Part shown: positions 43,680-52,956 of the stretch, piece after piece
Position numbering within the stretch: position 1 is the first letter of the stretch
How the letters are laid out: every line of letters begins with the position of its first letter
NCBI RefSeq assembly: GCF_033547095.1
Contig: NZ_CP137852.1
Location: 310,001 to 374,000, forward strand
Direction of reading: 5' to 3'
From: Sediminicoccus rosea
Lineage (GTDB): Bacteria; Pseudomonadota; Alphaproteobacteria; Acetobacterales; Acetobacteraceae
DNA length: 64,000 nt
The notes under the pieces: model-generated
Seen by the model: only the letters and a program-made list of their open reading frames with translations
What the model was told of the DNA's origin: nothing
Databases searched by the model: none
Made by a program: the position numbers and the translations under genes

Positions 43680-43697
43680 CATAAGGATATCTTTATG
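43680..43697. promoter_or_regulatory. Palindromic operator, SahR-type
   Basis: CATAAGGATATCTTTATG is an 18-bp near-perfect palindrome (one mismatched pair; half-sites CATAAGGAT and CATAAAGAT). It lies between the divergent CxCC gene and the ArsR/methyltransferase gene, 14 bp before the latter. SahR regulons in alphaproteobacteria include metH and use AT-rich palindromes of this kind. The regulator gene beside it supports autoregulation. Confidence 0.75.
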
Positions 43698-43711
43698 CCA
43701 TTTGCAACCCC

Positions 43712-44650
43712 ATGGACACGCTCCTCTCCCAGCTGCGCGCGACGGCCGAGCCCACCCGGCTCCGGCTGCTGGCGCTTTGCGCCCGTGGCGCCTTCTGCGT
43801 GACGGAGCTTTGCGCCGTGCTGGGCCAGTCCCAGCCGCGCCTTTCCCGCCACCTGAAGCTGCTGACCGAGGCCGGGCTGCTTGAGCGCCTGCCCGAGGGC
43901 TCCAACGTCTATTTCCAGGTGCCCGCCCAGGCCGAGCTGGTGCGCGTCATCCTCGCCCGCCTGCCGGAGGAGGAGCCGGTGCTGCAGGCCGATCGCCGCC
44001 AGGCCGCGCGCATCGCCGCCGAACGCGCCCGCGCGGCCTCCGACGCCTTCCAGCGCGAGGGGATGGACTGGGACGAACTGCGCGCGCTCGACCTCGACGC
44101 CGCCGCCATCGAGGCCGCGCTGCTCGATGCCCTCCCCGACCGGATCGAGGCGCTGCTCGACATCGGCACCGGCACCGGCCGCCTGCTGGAGGTGCTGGCC
44201 CCGCGCACCCGCCGCGCGCTGGGCGTGGATGCGAGCCGCGAGATGCTGGCCCTCGCCCGCGCCCGCCTTTCCGAGCGCGGCCTCGCGGAATCCTGCACCG
44301 TCCGCCAGGCCGACATGTATCGCCTCCCGCTGGCGGACCGCAGCTTCGATGCCGTCACGCTGCAGATGGTGCTGCACTACGCGGAAGACCCCGCCGCCGC
44401 GCTGGCCGAGGCGGCGCGCGTGCTGCGTCCCGGCGGCACGCTCCTGCTGGCCGACCTCGCCTCGCACGGCGCCGCCGAGGTGCTGGCCCGCTTCGCCCAT
44501 CGCTGGCCGGGCTTCGATGATTCCGAACTCGCCGGCTGGCTCGGCCAGGCCGGCTGCGCGCTCGCCGCCCGGGCCGACATTCCCGGCCGGCTTCCCGTTC
44601 GCGTCTGGCGCGCCGAAAAACTGCCCGCCGACGCCCTCACCCACGCCTGA
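43712..44650 (+). CDS. sahR: ArsR-family regulator fused to SAM-binding methyltransferase domain (SahR-like)
   Basis: In 312 aa, residues about 1-75 form a winged helix (LRATAEPTRLRLLALCARGAFCVTELCAVLGQSQPRLSRHLKLLTEAGLL). Residues about 140-270 form a class I methyltransferase fold (LLDIGTGTGRLLEVLAP, GVDASREMLALAR, LPLADRSFDAVTLQMVLHY). SahR responds to S-adenosylhomocysteine and controls methionine-cycle genes. It lies 17 bp upstream of metH and near the palindrome at 43680-43697, supporting repression of the metH operon. ATG 43712 has no ribosome site. Confidence 0.85.
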   Translation: MDTLLSQLRATAEPTRLRLLALCARGAFCVTELCAVLGQSQPRLSRHLKLLTEAGLLERLPEGSNVYFQVPAQAELVRVILARLPEEEPVLQADRRQAARIAAERARAASDAFQREGMDWDELRALDLDAAAIEAALLDALPDRIEALLDIGTGTGRLLEVLAPRTRRALGVDASREMLALARARLSERGLAESCTVRQADMYRLPLADRSFDAVTLQMVLHYAEDPAAALAEAARVLRPGGTLLLADLASHGAAEVLARFAHRWPGFDDSELAGWLGQAGCALAARADIPGRLPVRVWRAEKLPADALTHA

Positions 44651-44667
44651 CCTGAAGAAGAATCACC

Positions 44668-47600
44668 ATGGCCTCTCGCCCGCACCTCCTTGATGCCCTG
44701 CGCGACCGCGTCCTGCTCTGCGACGGCGGGATGGGCAGCCGCGTCCAGGCGCTGACGCTCGATATCGTCAAGGACTTCTGGGACAAGGAGAACTGCACCG
44801 AGGTGCTGAGCCTCTCCCGCCCCGAACTGATCCGCGAGATCCATCGCGGCTATTTCGAAGCGGGCGCCGACATGGTGCTGACCAACACCTTCGGCGGCAG
44901 CCCGATCACGCTCGAGGAATTCGAGCTTGGCAGCCGCGCCTTCGAGATCAACAAGCTCGGCGTGGAGCTGGCGCGCGAGGCGGCGGAGAGCTTCGCCGAT
45001 GGCCGCCACCGCTGGGTGGTGGGCGACATCGGGCCTGGCACCAAGCTGCCGAGCCTCGGCCACATCACCTATGACGCGCTGGAAGAGGCGCTGACCGAAC
45101 AGTGCCTCGGCCTGATCGCGGGCGGCTGCGACGCGATCCTGACCGAGACGAACCAGGACACGCTCTACATCAAGGCCGCCGTGAACGCGGCGAAGATCGC
45201 CAAGGCCAAGACCAAGAGCGACATCCCCATCTTCGTGCAGGTGACGGTGGAGACCACTGGCACGCTGCTGGTCGGCCCCGACATCGCCGCCGCCGCGGCC
45301 GTCGTGCATTCGCTGGACGTGCCGCTGCTGGGCCTCAACTGCGCCTCCGGCCCGCAGGAGATGGCGGAGCATCTGCGCTGGCTCAGCCAGAACTGGCCCG
45401 GCCTGCTCAGCGTGCAGCCCAATGCCGGCCTGCCGGAGCTGGTGGATGGCAAGACGCATTACCCGCTGGGCGCCGAGGAGATGGCGGTCTGGATGGAGCG
45501 CTTCGTGGTCGAGGACGGCTTCAACCTGATCGGCGGCTGCTGCGGCACCTCCACGCCCCATATCGCAGCCCAGGACGCGATGCTGCGCCGCCTGGGCGGC
45601 GACAAGCACCGGCCCACGCCGGTGCGCCGCAAGTTCCATTGGGTGCCCTCCGTCGCCTCGCTCTATTCGGCGACGGCGCTGCGGCAGGAGAATTCCTATT
45701 TCTCCATCGGGGAGCGTTGCAACGCCAATGGGTCCAAGGCCTGGCGCATCGCGCAGGAGGCCAATGACTGGGACAGCTGCCTCGCCATCGGCCGCGAGCA
45801 GGTGGCGGAGGGCTCCAACAGCCTCGACATCTGCACCGCCTTCGTCGGCCGCGACGAAATGCGCGAGATGAGCGAGGTGATCACGCGCTTCACCGCCAGC
45901 GTGAACAGCCCGCTCGTCATCGACAGCACCGAGACCAATGTCATCGAGGCCTCGCTCAAGCTGCATGGCGGCAAGCCCATCATCAACTCGATCAATTTCG
46001 AGGAAGGCGAGGGTGCGGCGCATGACCGCATGAAGCTCGCCAAGAAGTTCGGCGCGGCGGTCATCGCGCTGACGATTGACGAAGTGGGCATGGCGAAGAC
46101 CGCCGAGGACAAGCTCCGCATCGCCGAGCGCCTGGTGGATTTCGCCTGCAACAAGTATGGCCTGCCGCAGTCCGACCTGATGATCGACCCGCTGACCTTC
46201 ACGATCGCGACGGGCAACGAGGATGACCGCAAGCTCGGCCAGTGGACGCTGGAGGGCATCCGCATGATCCGGGACAAGTTCCCGGATATCCAGATCATCC
46301 TGGGCCTCTCCAACATCTCCTTCGGCCTGAACCCGGCAGCGCGCCATGTGCTGAATTCGGTGTTCCTGGACCACGCCGTGAAGGCGGGCATGACGGGCGC
46401 CATCGTGCACGTCAGCAAGATCAAGCCGCTGCACAAGATCCCGGCCGAGGAGGTGAAGGTCATGGAAGACCTCATCTTCGACCGCCGCGAGGAAGGCTAT
46501 GACCCGCTGCAGAAGGTGCTGGAGATGTTCTCCGGCCGGAAGGCGGCGGACAATGTGGCGAAGGTCAAGGCCGCGACCGTCCAGGGCCGCCTCAAGGACC
46601 GCATCGTGGATGGCGACCGCAAGGGCCTCGACGACGAACTCGCCGCCGCCATGGCCGAGGGCATGAAGCCGCTCGACATCATCAACGACGTGCTGCTGGA
46701 CGGCATGAAGGTGGTGGGCGACCTGTTCGGCGCCGGCAAGATGCAGCTGCCCTTCGTGCTGCAGAGCGCGGAGACGATGAAGGCCGCCGTCGCCTATCTC
46801 GAGCCCTTCATGGAGCGCGTCGAAGGTCAGGAGAAGGGCACCATCGTGCTCGGCACCGTGCGTGGCGACGTGCACGACATCGGCAAGAACCTGGTGGACA
46901 TCATCCTGACGAACAACGGCTACAAGGTCGTGAACCTCGGCATCAAGGTGCCGTTGAACGACATCGTCGCCGCCGCGAAGGAGCACAAGGCCAACGCCAT
47001 CGGCATGTCCGGCCTGCTGGTGAAGTCCACCGTGGTGATGCGCGAGAACCTGGAGGAGATGTCCCGCCAGGGCATCGACATCCCGGTGCTGCTCGGCGGC
47101 GCGGCGCTGACCCGCAACTATGTCGAGGAGGACTGCGTCCAGGCCTATGCCTGCGGCAAGGTCGTCTATGCGCGCGACGCCTTCGACGGCCTGCACCTGA
47201 TGGACAAGGTGATGGGCAACGACTTCGAGGGCTATCTCGGCGCCATCCAGGCCAAGCGCGCCGGCAAGTCGCGCAACGAGAAGCGCACCCTCGGCACCGC
47301 CGATCCGCGCGGCTTCGCGCCGGTGGACGTGGCCTATGCCCAGAAGCGCCGCCGGCGCGAGACGGCCGGCCTGCCGACCCCCGTGCCGCCCTTCTGGGGT
47401 GCCAAGATCATCGAGACCGACCCCAAGGCGCTGGTGCCCTTCATCAACGAGCGCAGCCTCTACCAGTTCCAGTGGGGCTTCCGGAAAGCCGGCCGCAGCC
47501 TGGAGGATTTCCTGGGCTGGGCGAAGCAGGAGCTGCGCCCCGTGCTGAAGCGCATGCTGGCGCTGACGCAGGAGCAGAATATCCTCAAGCCGCAGGCCAT

Positions 47601-48165
47601 CTACGGCTACTGGAAATGCGCGGGCCAGGGCAATGACCTGATCCTCTTCGCCGAGGATGGCACGACCGAGGTCGCGCGCTTCAACATGCCGCGCCAGCCC
47701 AAGGAGGATGGCGACTGCATCGCCGATTTCGTGCGCGACGTGGATGATGCCGAGCGCGACGTGATTGGCCTGCAGGTCGTCACCGTGGGCCAGAAGGCCT
47801 CCGACATGGCGCGCGAGTGGTTCGAGGACAACCGCTACCAGGACTACCTCTACCTGCACGGCCTTTCGGTCGAGATGGCGGAAGCGCTGGCGGAGGTCAC
47901 CCACAAGCGCATCCGCGCCGAGCTCGGCTTCGCCGGCGAGGATGACCGTGACATCGAGAAGATGCTGAGCCAGGGCTATCGTGGCGGCCGCTACTCCTTC
48001 GGCTATCCCGCCTGCCCCAAGCTCGAGGACCAGGCGCCGCTGCTGGAACTGCTGGATGCGAAGCGCATCGGCGTGGACATCAGCGACGAATGGCAGTTGC
48101 ACCCCGAGCAGAGCACCAGCGCCATCGTGCTGCACCACCCGCGCGCCAAATACTTCTCGGTCTGA
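44668..48165 (+). CDS. metH: Cobalamin-dependent methionine synthase
   Basis: MetH moves a methyl from methyl-THF to homocysteine through cobalamin. The 1165-aa protein has the homocysteine domain with zinc Cys in GLNCASGP and GGCCGTSTPH (about residues 225-295), the pterin domain (FSIGERCNANGSKAWR...), the cap and B12 domain with DVHDIGKN (His736, cobalt ligand) and VLLGGAALTRNYVEE, and the activation domain (about 870-1165; RYSFGYPACPKLEDQ). It is slightly shorter than E. coli MetH. It is co-transcribed with sahR; four cob genes are 3-6 kb away. Confidence 0.97.
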   Translation: MASRPHLLDALRDRVLLCDGGMGSRVQALTLDIVKDFWDKENCTEVLSLSRPELIREIHRGYFEAGADMVLTNTFGGSPITLEEFELGSRAFEINKLGVELAREAAESFADGRHRWVVGDIGPGTKLPSLGHITYDALEEALTEQCLGLIAGGCDAILTETNQDTLYIKAAVNAAKIAKAKTKSDIPIFVQVTVETTGTLLVGPDIAAAAAVVHSLDVPLLGLNCASGPQEMAEHLRWLSQNWPGLLSVQPNAGLPELVDGKTHYPLGAEEMAVWMERFVVEDGFNLIGGCCGTSTPHIAAQDAMLRRLGGDKHRPTPVRRKFHWVPSVASLYSATALRQENSYFSIGERCNANGSKAWRIAQEANDWDSCLAIGREQVAEGSNSLDICTAFVGRDEMREMSEVITRFTASVNSPLVIDSTETNVIEASLKLHGGKPIINSINFEEGEGAAHDRMKLAKKFGAAVIALTIDEVGMAKTAEDKLRIAERLVDFACNKYGLPQSDLMIDPLTFTIATGNEDDRKLGQWTLEGIRMIRDKFPDIQIILGLSNISFGLNPAARHVLNSVFLDHAVKAGMTGAIVHVSKIKPLHKIPAEEVKVMEDLIFDRREEGYDPLQKVLEMFSGRKAADNVAKVKAATVQGRLKDRIVDGDRKGLDDELAAAMAEGMKPLDIINDVLLDGMKVVGDLFGAGKMQLPFVLQSAETMKAAVAYLEPFMERVEGQEKGTIVLGTVRGDVHDIGKNLVDIILTNNGYKVVNLGIKVPLNDIVAAAKEHKANAIGMSGLLVKSTVVMRENLEEMSRQGIDIPVLLGGAALTRNYVEEDCVQAYACGKVVYARDAFDGLHLMDKVMGNDFEGYLGAIQAKRAGKSRNEKRTLGTADPRGFAPVDVAYAQKRRRRETAGLPTPVPPFWGAKIIETDPKALVPFINERSLYQFQWGFRKAGRSLEDFLGWAKQELRPVLKRMLALTQEQNILKPQAIYGYWKCAGQGNDLILFAEDGTTEVARFNMPRQPKEDGDCIADFVRDVDDAERDVIGLQVVTVGQKASDMAREWFEDNRYQDYLYLHGLSVEMAEALAEVTHKRIRAELGFAGEDDRDIEKMLSQGYRGGRYSFGYPACPKLEDQAPLLELLDAKRIGVDISDEWQLHPEQSTSAIVLHHPRAKYFSV

Positions 48166-48167
48166 GG

Positions 48168-49097
48168 GTGCGCGCCGCCCTCGCCCTCGCCTGCGCCCTG
48201 CCGCTGCTGGGCTGCGGGCTGGGCGAGCGCCGGGTTACCGATGTGGGCGACAGCTTCTGCGCCAGCCGGCTGCGCGCTTCCGTCGCGCATCTGCCGGCCC
48301 CGGCGCCGGGCGAGGCGGAGCGGCTGTTGGCCGCGGGCTTCAGCGCCGAGGCGATCGAAACCGCCGAGGCCATCGGTGTGCTGGGCCGCATGCAGGCGCT
48401 GGCCGAGACCGAGCGGCGGCCGGGCAATGGCGTGCCCGTCATCCTGGCGCGCCAGGCGGTGACGGACCGCGTCCTGCTCGCGCTGCTCGACGTGCAGGCG
48501 ACGCTCGCCACCATCGACTGCGAGGGCGAGCGCGCGGACCAGCTGCGGGGCCAGCTCCAGCGCAACGAGGCGCGGCGCGCGCGCAACCTCGGGCTGGCCG
48601 GCATCCTCATCGGCGCCAGCACGGCGGCGCTGACCGGCGGCCTCTCCCTCGCCGGCTCGACGGCGGCGGGCGACACTGCCGGCATCATCGGCGGCGCGAG
48701 CGAGGCGGGGGTGGCGAGCCTGCTGCTCTTCGGCAGCGGCAGCGGCATGTTGCGCACCCGCGCCAACCTGCTGGCCGAGATCTACCGGCAGCCGGCCCAG
48801 TCCAGCCTCTTTCCCCCGATCGTCTGGCGCTACCTGACGCGGCGCGATGCGCCGGGCGAGACGAACATCGCCGAGGAGATCGTCGCCGAATGGCGCGGCG
48901 CCGGCCTGCTGGAGGAGGCGGAGGCGGATGATCCCCTGTTCCGCCCCGAGGCGCGCCTCACCATTGACGAGCTGGAACGGCGCGACGCCATGCTGGACCT
49001 GACCGAGGCGCGGATCGCGCTGATGAGCCGCGACCTCCGGCAATTGCTGGAGGAGGTCACCTCCCGCCCGGTTCCCACCCGCGCCCGCCGCCCGTGA
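48168..49097 (+). CDS. Hypothetical lipoprotein, 309 aa
   Basis: It starts with GTG 48168, 2 nt after metH, and reads VRAALALACALPLLGCGLGERR, a lipoprotein signal (lipobox LLGC). The mature part is helix-rich with an internal hydrophobic stretch (GLAGILIGASTAALTGGLSLAGSTAAGDTAGIIGGA, about residues 147-182) that could be a membrane segment or glycine-zipper. It contains several Arg-rich amphipathic stretches. No family is recognised. Although adjacent to metH, the function is not obviously linked. Confidence 0.6.
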   Translation: MRAALALACALPLLGCGLGERRVTDVGDSFCASRLRASVAHLPAPAPGEAERLLAAGFSAEAIETAEAIGVLGRMQALAETERRPGNGVPVILARQAVTDRVLLALLDVQATLATIDCEGERADQLRGQLQRNEARRARNLGLAGILIGASTAALTGGLSLAGSTAAGDTAGIIGGASEAGVASLLLFGSGSGMLRTRANLLAEIYRQPAQSSLFPPIVWRYLTRRDAPGETNIAEEIVAEWRGAGLLEEAEADDPLFRPEARLTIDELERRDAMLDLTEARIALMSRDLRQLLEEVTSRPVPTRARRP

Positions 49098-49197
49098 GGG
49101 GCGAGAAATCCGGTGGGCTTCCATGCGAGTGTCATGCTTCGCGGGCTGGCGGGAATGGGCTAGACCAGGGCCTTCCGCCGCTGCGAAGAGGTAGAGC

Positions 49198-50085
49198 TTG
49201 ACCCGCGCCGTTTCCCTGGCGGCCGGCAGTGTTGCCGTGGCCCTCGCCGTGCTGGCGATGAAGCTGGTCGCCTGGTGGCTGACCGGCAGCGTGGCGCTGT
49301 TCGCCGACGCGCTGGAGAGCGTGGTGAATGTGGCCGCCGCCGCCGCCGCGCTGGTGGCGGTGCATTACGCCGCCCAGCCCGCGGATGCGAACCACCCCTA
49401 TGGCCATGACAAGGCCGAGTATTTCTCGGCCGTGCTGGAAGGCGCGCTGATCCTCGTCGCCGCCTTCATCATCCTGCATGAGTGCTGGCAGGTCTGGCAG
49501 GCGCCCCGCACGCCCGAGCTCAGCCTCATCGCCTTCGCCGTGGCGGCGACCGCGACGGCGGTGAACGCTGCCTGGTGCGCCGTGCTGTTCAAGCAGGGCA
49601 AGCGCCTGCGCTCACCTGCGCTGCTGGCCGATGCGCGGCATCTGCTGGCCGATGTGGTCACCTCCATCGGCGTGCTGCTGGGCGTGGCCCTCGCGCTCGC
49701 CTCCGGCCTGCTCTGGCTTGATCCGCTGCTGGCCGCCCTCACCGCCGTGAACATCCTGTTCAGCGGCGCCCGGCTGGTGCGCGAGAGCGTGGGCGGGCTG
49801 ATGGATGAGGCGCTGTCGCCGCAGATGCTGGCCCGCATCCGCGCCACGGTCGCCGCCGAGGCGGAAGGCGCGATCGAGGCGCATGACATCCGCTCCCGCC
49901 AGGCGGGCCGCTCCACCTTCATCGAATTCCACCTGGTGGTGCCCGGCGACATGCGCGTGGTCGAGGCGCATGCGATCTGCGACCGCGTGGAAGCGGCGCT
50001 GAAGGCCGAGCTGGGCAGCGCCATCATCACCATCCATGTGGAGCCGGACACCAAGGCGAAGCACAGCGGGGTGCTGGTCCTGTGA
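49198..50085 (+). CDS. Cation diffusion facilitator transporter
   Basis: The 295-aa six-helix CDF transporter (Zn/Co/Fe/Mn export) has VAVALAVLAMKLVAWWLTGSVALFADALESVVN in helices 1-2, PYGHDKAEYF metal-site region (near residue 67), and a C-terminal cytosolic ferredoxin-like domain with the AHAICDRVEAALK metal-binding helix. It starts at TTG 49198 with GAGGTAGAG upstream. Its stop overlaps the TonB gene start (GTGA). Confidence 0.92.
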   Translation: MTRAVSLAAGSVAVALAVLAMKLVAWWLTGSVALFADALESVVNVAAAAAALVAVHYAAQPADANHPYGHDKAEYFSAVLEGALILVAAFIILHECWQVWQAPRTPELSLIAFAVAATATAVNAAWCAVLFKQGKRLRSPALLADARHLLADVVTSIGVLLGVALALASGLLWLDPLLAALTAVNILFSGARLVRESVGGLMDEALSPQMLARIRATVAAEAEGAIEAHDIRSRQAGRSTFIEFHLVVPGDMRVVEAHAICDRVEAALKAELGSAIITIHVEPDTKAKHSGVLVL

Positions 50086-51059
50086 CTCCGGGCGGGCGCT
50101 GGGCGGCGCCGGAGCGGGGCGCGAGCATCTCCCGCGCCGCGCTGCTTTCGCTCCTGCTGCACGGCGCCGCCCTGGCCGCCCTGGTCGGGTGGATTGATCG
50201 CGCCCCCAAGACGGAGCCCGCGCCCGAGCGTGGCGTGGAGATCGTCTGGGACCAGGACAGCTCCGAGGCGGTGAGCGAGCCGGACGAGCCCGCCGCCCCC
50301 GGTGCGCCGCCCGATCCGGCACCGCCCCCGGTGGCCGAGGCGCCGCCGCCCGCGCCGCCGCCGCCCGTCGCCCCGCCCCCGTCTTTGCTGGCCCAGGCCC
50401 CGCCACCTCCGCCGCAGCCCTTCAGCCTGCCGCCGCTGGAGCTGCCCGCACCCGATCTCTCCGTCGCTCCGCCGCAGGAGGCGCCGAGCGTGGCGCCGCC
50501 CGCGCCCGAACCGCCGCCGCCCGCTCCGGAGCCGCCCCCGCTCGAGCCGCCTCCCCCAGCGCCGGAGCCACCGCCGCCCGAACCGCCGCGCCCGGAACCC
50601 CCGCCGCCGGAACCCCGCCCGCCGGAGCCTCGGCCCGAGCCCGCGCGACAGCCGCCGCGCCCGCGCCCCACACCACCCGCGCGGCCGGCCCCGCGCAACC
50701 AGCCCCCGGCCGAAGCCGGGCGCGGCGGCGAGGAGCCGGCCGCGCAACAGGCAGCAGGCGTGGGCCGCGCCACCGGCGCCGTCGTCCCGCCCGGCCCGGA
50801 TGCGCGCTACAACAACGCCGCCCCCAGCTATCCGGAGGCGGCGCGGCTGCGGGGCGAGCAGGGAACGGTCGGCCTGGAATTGGCGGTCGGCACGGATGGC
50901 CGCGTCATCACCGTCACGGTGGCGCGCAGCTCAGGCTCGCCCATGCTCGATGCGGCGGCGCGGCGCGCGGTGCAGGAATGGCGCTTCCGTCCCGCCATGC
51001 GCGATGGCGAGCCGGTGCCCGGCACCATCCGCACCTCGGTGCATTTCCGACTGCAATAG
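50082..51059 (+). CDS. TonB-family protein with long Pro-rich linker
   Basis: The 325-aa protein has one N-terminal membrane anchor (LLSLLLHGAALAALVGWID, about residues 22-40), a 170-residue Pro/Glu/Ala linker (PPPAPEPPPPEPPRPEPP type), and a C-terminal TonB domain (NAAPSYPEAARLRGEQGTVGLELAV... RAVQEWRFRPAMRDGEPVPGTIRTSVHFRLQ, residues about 240-325). It couples inner-membrane energy to outer-membrane receptors such as siderophore or cobalamin uptake. No exbBD pair lies here. It starts at GTG 50082, coupled to the CDF transporter. Confidence 0.85.
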   Translation: MTPGGRWAAPERGASISRAALLSLLLHGAALAALVGWIDRAPKTEPAPERGVEIVWDQDSSEAVSEPDEPAAPGAPPDPAPPPVAEAPPPAPPPPVAPPPSLLAQAPPPPPQPFSLPPLELPAPDLSVAPPQEAPSVAPPAPEPPPPAPEPPPLEPPPPAPEPPPPEPPRPEPPPPEPRPPEPRPEPARQPPRPRPTPPARPAPRNQPPAEAGRGGEEPAAQQAAGVGRATGAVVPPGPDARYNNAAPSYPEAARLRGEQGTVGLELAVGTDGRVITVTVARSSGSPMLDAAARRAVQEWRFRPAMRDGEPVPGTIRTSVHFRLQ

Positions 51060-51073
51060 GCGCCCGCGCGGCG

Positions 51074-51676
51074 TCAGAAATCGATACCGCGCTGCGCCTT
51101 GATGCCGGCCTGGAAGGGATGCTTCACCTCGCGCATCTCGGTGACGAGGTCGGCCATCTCCATGATCTCTGGCTTCGCGTTGCGCCCGGTGAGGATGACG
51201 CTGGTGCGCTGTGCCCGGCCCTCCAGCGCGGCCAGCACCGCCGGCACCGTCAGGAAGCCGAATTGCAGCGCGATGTTGATCTCGTCCAGCACGACCAGGT
51301 CATGCGCGCCGCTCGCCAGCATCTCCGCGGCGGCCGCGAGCGCGGCCTCGGCCGTCTTCGTGTCGCGCGCCAGGTTCTGCGTGTCCCAGGTGAAGCCCTC
51401 GCCCATGGTGCGCCAGGTGACCTGGCCGCCCAGCTTGTCGAAGAACTGCTTCTCGCCCGTCGGCCAGTCGCCCTTGATGAACTGCACCACGCCCACGCTG
51501 TGGCCCCAGCCCAGCGCGCGGATGATCACGCCGAAGGCCGAGCTGGACTTGCCCTTGCCATCCCCGGTGTGGACCAGGACGAGGCCGCGGCCCGGGTCCC
51601 GCGCCTCGGTGATCTTGCGGCGCTGCTCGGCCTTCAGGGCCTCCATTTCCGCCTTGTGGCTCTCGTCATCCGGCAT
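51074..51676 (-). CDS. cobO: Cob(I)yrinic acid a,c-diamide adenosyltransferase
   Basis: CobO/BtuR transfers adenosyl from ATP to cob(I)alamin-type corrinoids. The 200-aa P-loop protein has RGLVLVHTGDGKGKSSSAFGVIIRALGWG (Walker A GDGKGKSS, about residues 28-55), VLDEINIALQFGFL, and ILTGRNAKPEIMEMADLVTEM. It is preceded by AGGAGAACACC. It is last in the cobT-cobS-cobC-cobO operon. Confidence 0.95.
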   Translation of the reverse strand: MPDDESHKAEMEALKAEQRRKITEARDPGRGLVLVHTGDGKGKSSSAFGVIIRALGWGHSVGVVQFIKGDWPTGEKQFFDKLGGQVTWRTMGEGFTWDTQNLARDTKTAEAALAAAAEMLASGAHDLVVLDEINIALQFGFLTVPAVLAALEGRAQRTSVILTGRNAKPEIMEMADLVTEMREVKHPFQAGIKAQRGIDF

Positions 51677-51694
51677 GGTGTTCTCCTTTGGCGG

Positions 51695-52207
51695 TCAGAT
51701 GGTCACGAACTCGCCGAAGGCGAGGGCGGGCGGCCAATCCTCGGCGCGCGGGCCGGTGGCGAGGGCCGCCTTGATCACGCCGGCATGGGTGACGAGCAGC
51801 GCGTGTCCCGCGCGGGCGCGATGATCCACCAGCGCCGCTCGCGTGCGCGCCTGGAGCTGCGCCACGCTCTCGCCACCATGCGGCCGGGCATGCAGGAAAT
51901 CGGCGGCCCATTCGTCCAGCTCCGCACGCGGGATGTCGTTCCACGCCACGCCTTCCCAGGCGCCGAAATCCATCTCCATCAGGCGCGGATCGGCGAGGAC
52001 GGGCAGGCCGCGCGCCTCGCCGATCGCCTCGGCCAGCAGGCGGCAGCGGCGCAGCGGGCTGGTGGCGATGGCACTGGCTGGCGGCAGCCGCGCCAGCAGC
52101 GCGTCCAGCGCGGCCGCGGGCGCCTCGGCAAGATCGAGGTCGGTGACACCGTAGCAGATGCCCGGAGCCACCACCGGCCGCAAATGCCGCAGCAGCGTCA
52201 GAGCCAT
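51695..52207 (-). CDS. cobC: Histidine phosphatase, alpha-ribazole phosphatase (CobC) type
   Basis: The 170-aa phosphoglycerate-mutase-like phosphatase has its catalytic His in TLLRHLRPVVAPGICYG (an LRHxRP variant of RHGE/RHA). It also has YGVTDLDLAEAP, ATSPLRRCRLLAEAIG, MEMDFGAWEGVAWNDI and LLVTHAGVIKAAL. In cobalamin synthesis such enzymes dephosphorylate alpha-ribazole-5'-P. I chose the internal ATG at 52205-52207, overlapping cobS by 10 bp; upstream sequence does not look coding. Placement in the cobTS-cobO operon supports the role. Confidence 0.88.
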   Translation of the reverse strand: MALTLLRHLRPVVAPGICYGVTDLDLAEAPAAALDALLARLPPASAIATSPLRRCRLLAEAIGEARGLPVLADPRLMEMDFGAWEGVAWNDIPRAELDEWAADFLHARPHGGESVAQLQARTRAALVDHRARAGHALLVTHAGVIKAALATGPRAEDWPPALAFGEFVTI

Positions 52208-52956
52208 GCCAGCAGGCCCAGGTAGAAGCCGAGCTCGCTGCCCTGCTGCACGGCGCCCAGGCAATCCCCGGTATAGCCGCCCAGTTTGCGCTCGAAGACG
52301 CGGCGGATGCCCCAATGCCCCAGCGCCAGCCCGAGCAGGCCGAGCAGCGCCGGCACGGGGCCGAGTCCGAGCGCCAGCCCGAGCCACAGCACCAGCGCGG
52401 TGCCGGTGGCGATGACCAGGCTCTCGCGGCTCAGGCCGTCGGCCACCGGCTTTCCGGTGCCGTGGTCCCGTACATAGGCGCTGGTGGCGATGACCAGCAC
52501 GGAGGAGAAGCGGCTGAGGCCATGCCCCAGGATGAGCGCCAGGATCACCACACTGGGCGGCATCGCCGCCAGCAGCGCGACCTTCAGGCCGAGTGCCAGC
52601 ACCAGCGCTGCCGTCCCGTAGGTGCCGAGGCGGCTGTCCTTCATGATCTCCAGCGCGCGCTCGCGCGTCAGCCCGCCGCCCACGCCGTCGAACATGTCGG
52701 CCAGGCCGTCCTCGTGGAAGGCGCCGGTCAGCAGCAGGCTGGCGGCGAGCGAGAGCAGCAAGGCCACCAGCGGCGGCCAGGCCAGCAGCGCCAGCGCATA
52801 GACCAGTGCGACCAGCGCGCCGATCAGGACCCCCACCAGGGGGTGGTAGCGCGTGGAGGCCGTCAGCCGCTCTGGCGTGAAGCCCGCGCTGGCCGGCACC
52901 GGCAGCCGGGTGAGGAACTGCACGGCGAGCAGCAGGATCGCGAACTGTTCCCTCAT
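52198..52956 (-). CDS. cobS: Adenosylcobinamide-GDP ribazoletransferase
   Basis: CobS (CobV) joins adenosylcobinamide-GDP with alpha-ribazole to make adenosylcobalamin. The 252-aa multi-pass membrane protein has the FLTRLPVP start, the catalytic motif GAFHEDGLADMFDGVGGGLTRERALEIMKDSRLGTYG (about residues 78-115), and six or so TM helices. It overlaps cobT (ATGA) upstream and cobC downstream. Confidence 0.94.
   Translation of the reverse strand: MREQFAILLLAVQFLTRLPVPASAGFTPERLTASTRYHPLVGVLIGALVALVYALALLAWPPLVALLLSLAASLLLTGAFHEDGLADMFDGVGGGLTRERALEIMKDSRLGTYGTAALVLALGLKVALLAAMPPSVVILALILGHGLSRFSSVLVIATSAYVRDHGTGKPVADGLSRESLVIATGTALVLWLGLALGLGPVPALLGLLGLALGHWGIRRVFERKLGGYTGDCLGAVQQGSELGFYLGLLAWL

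Noticed and set aside
44377-48138. Long open frame opposite metH
   Set aside because: Shadow of MetH; the composition is typical of reverse-frame GC bias.
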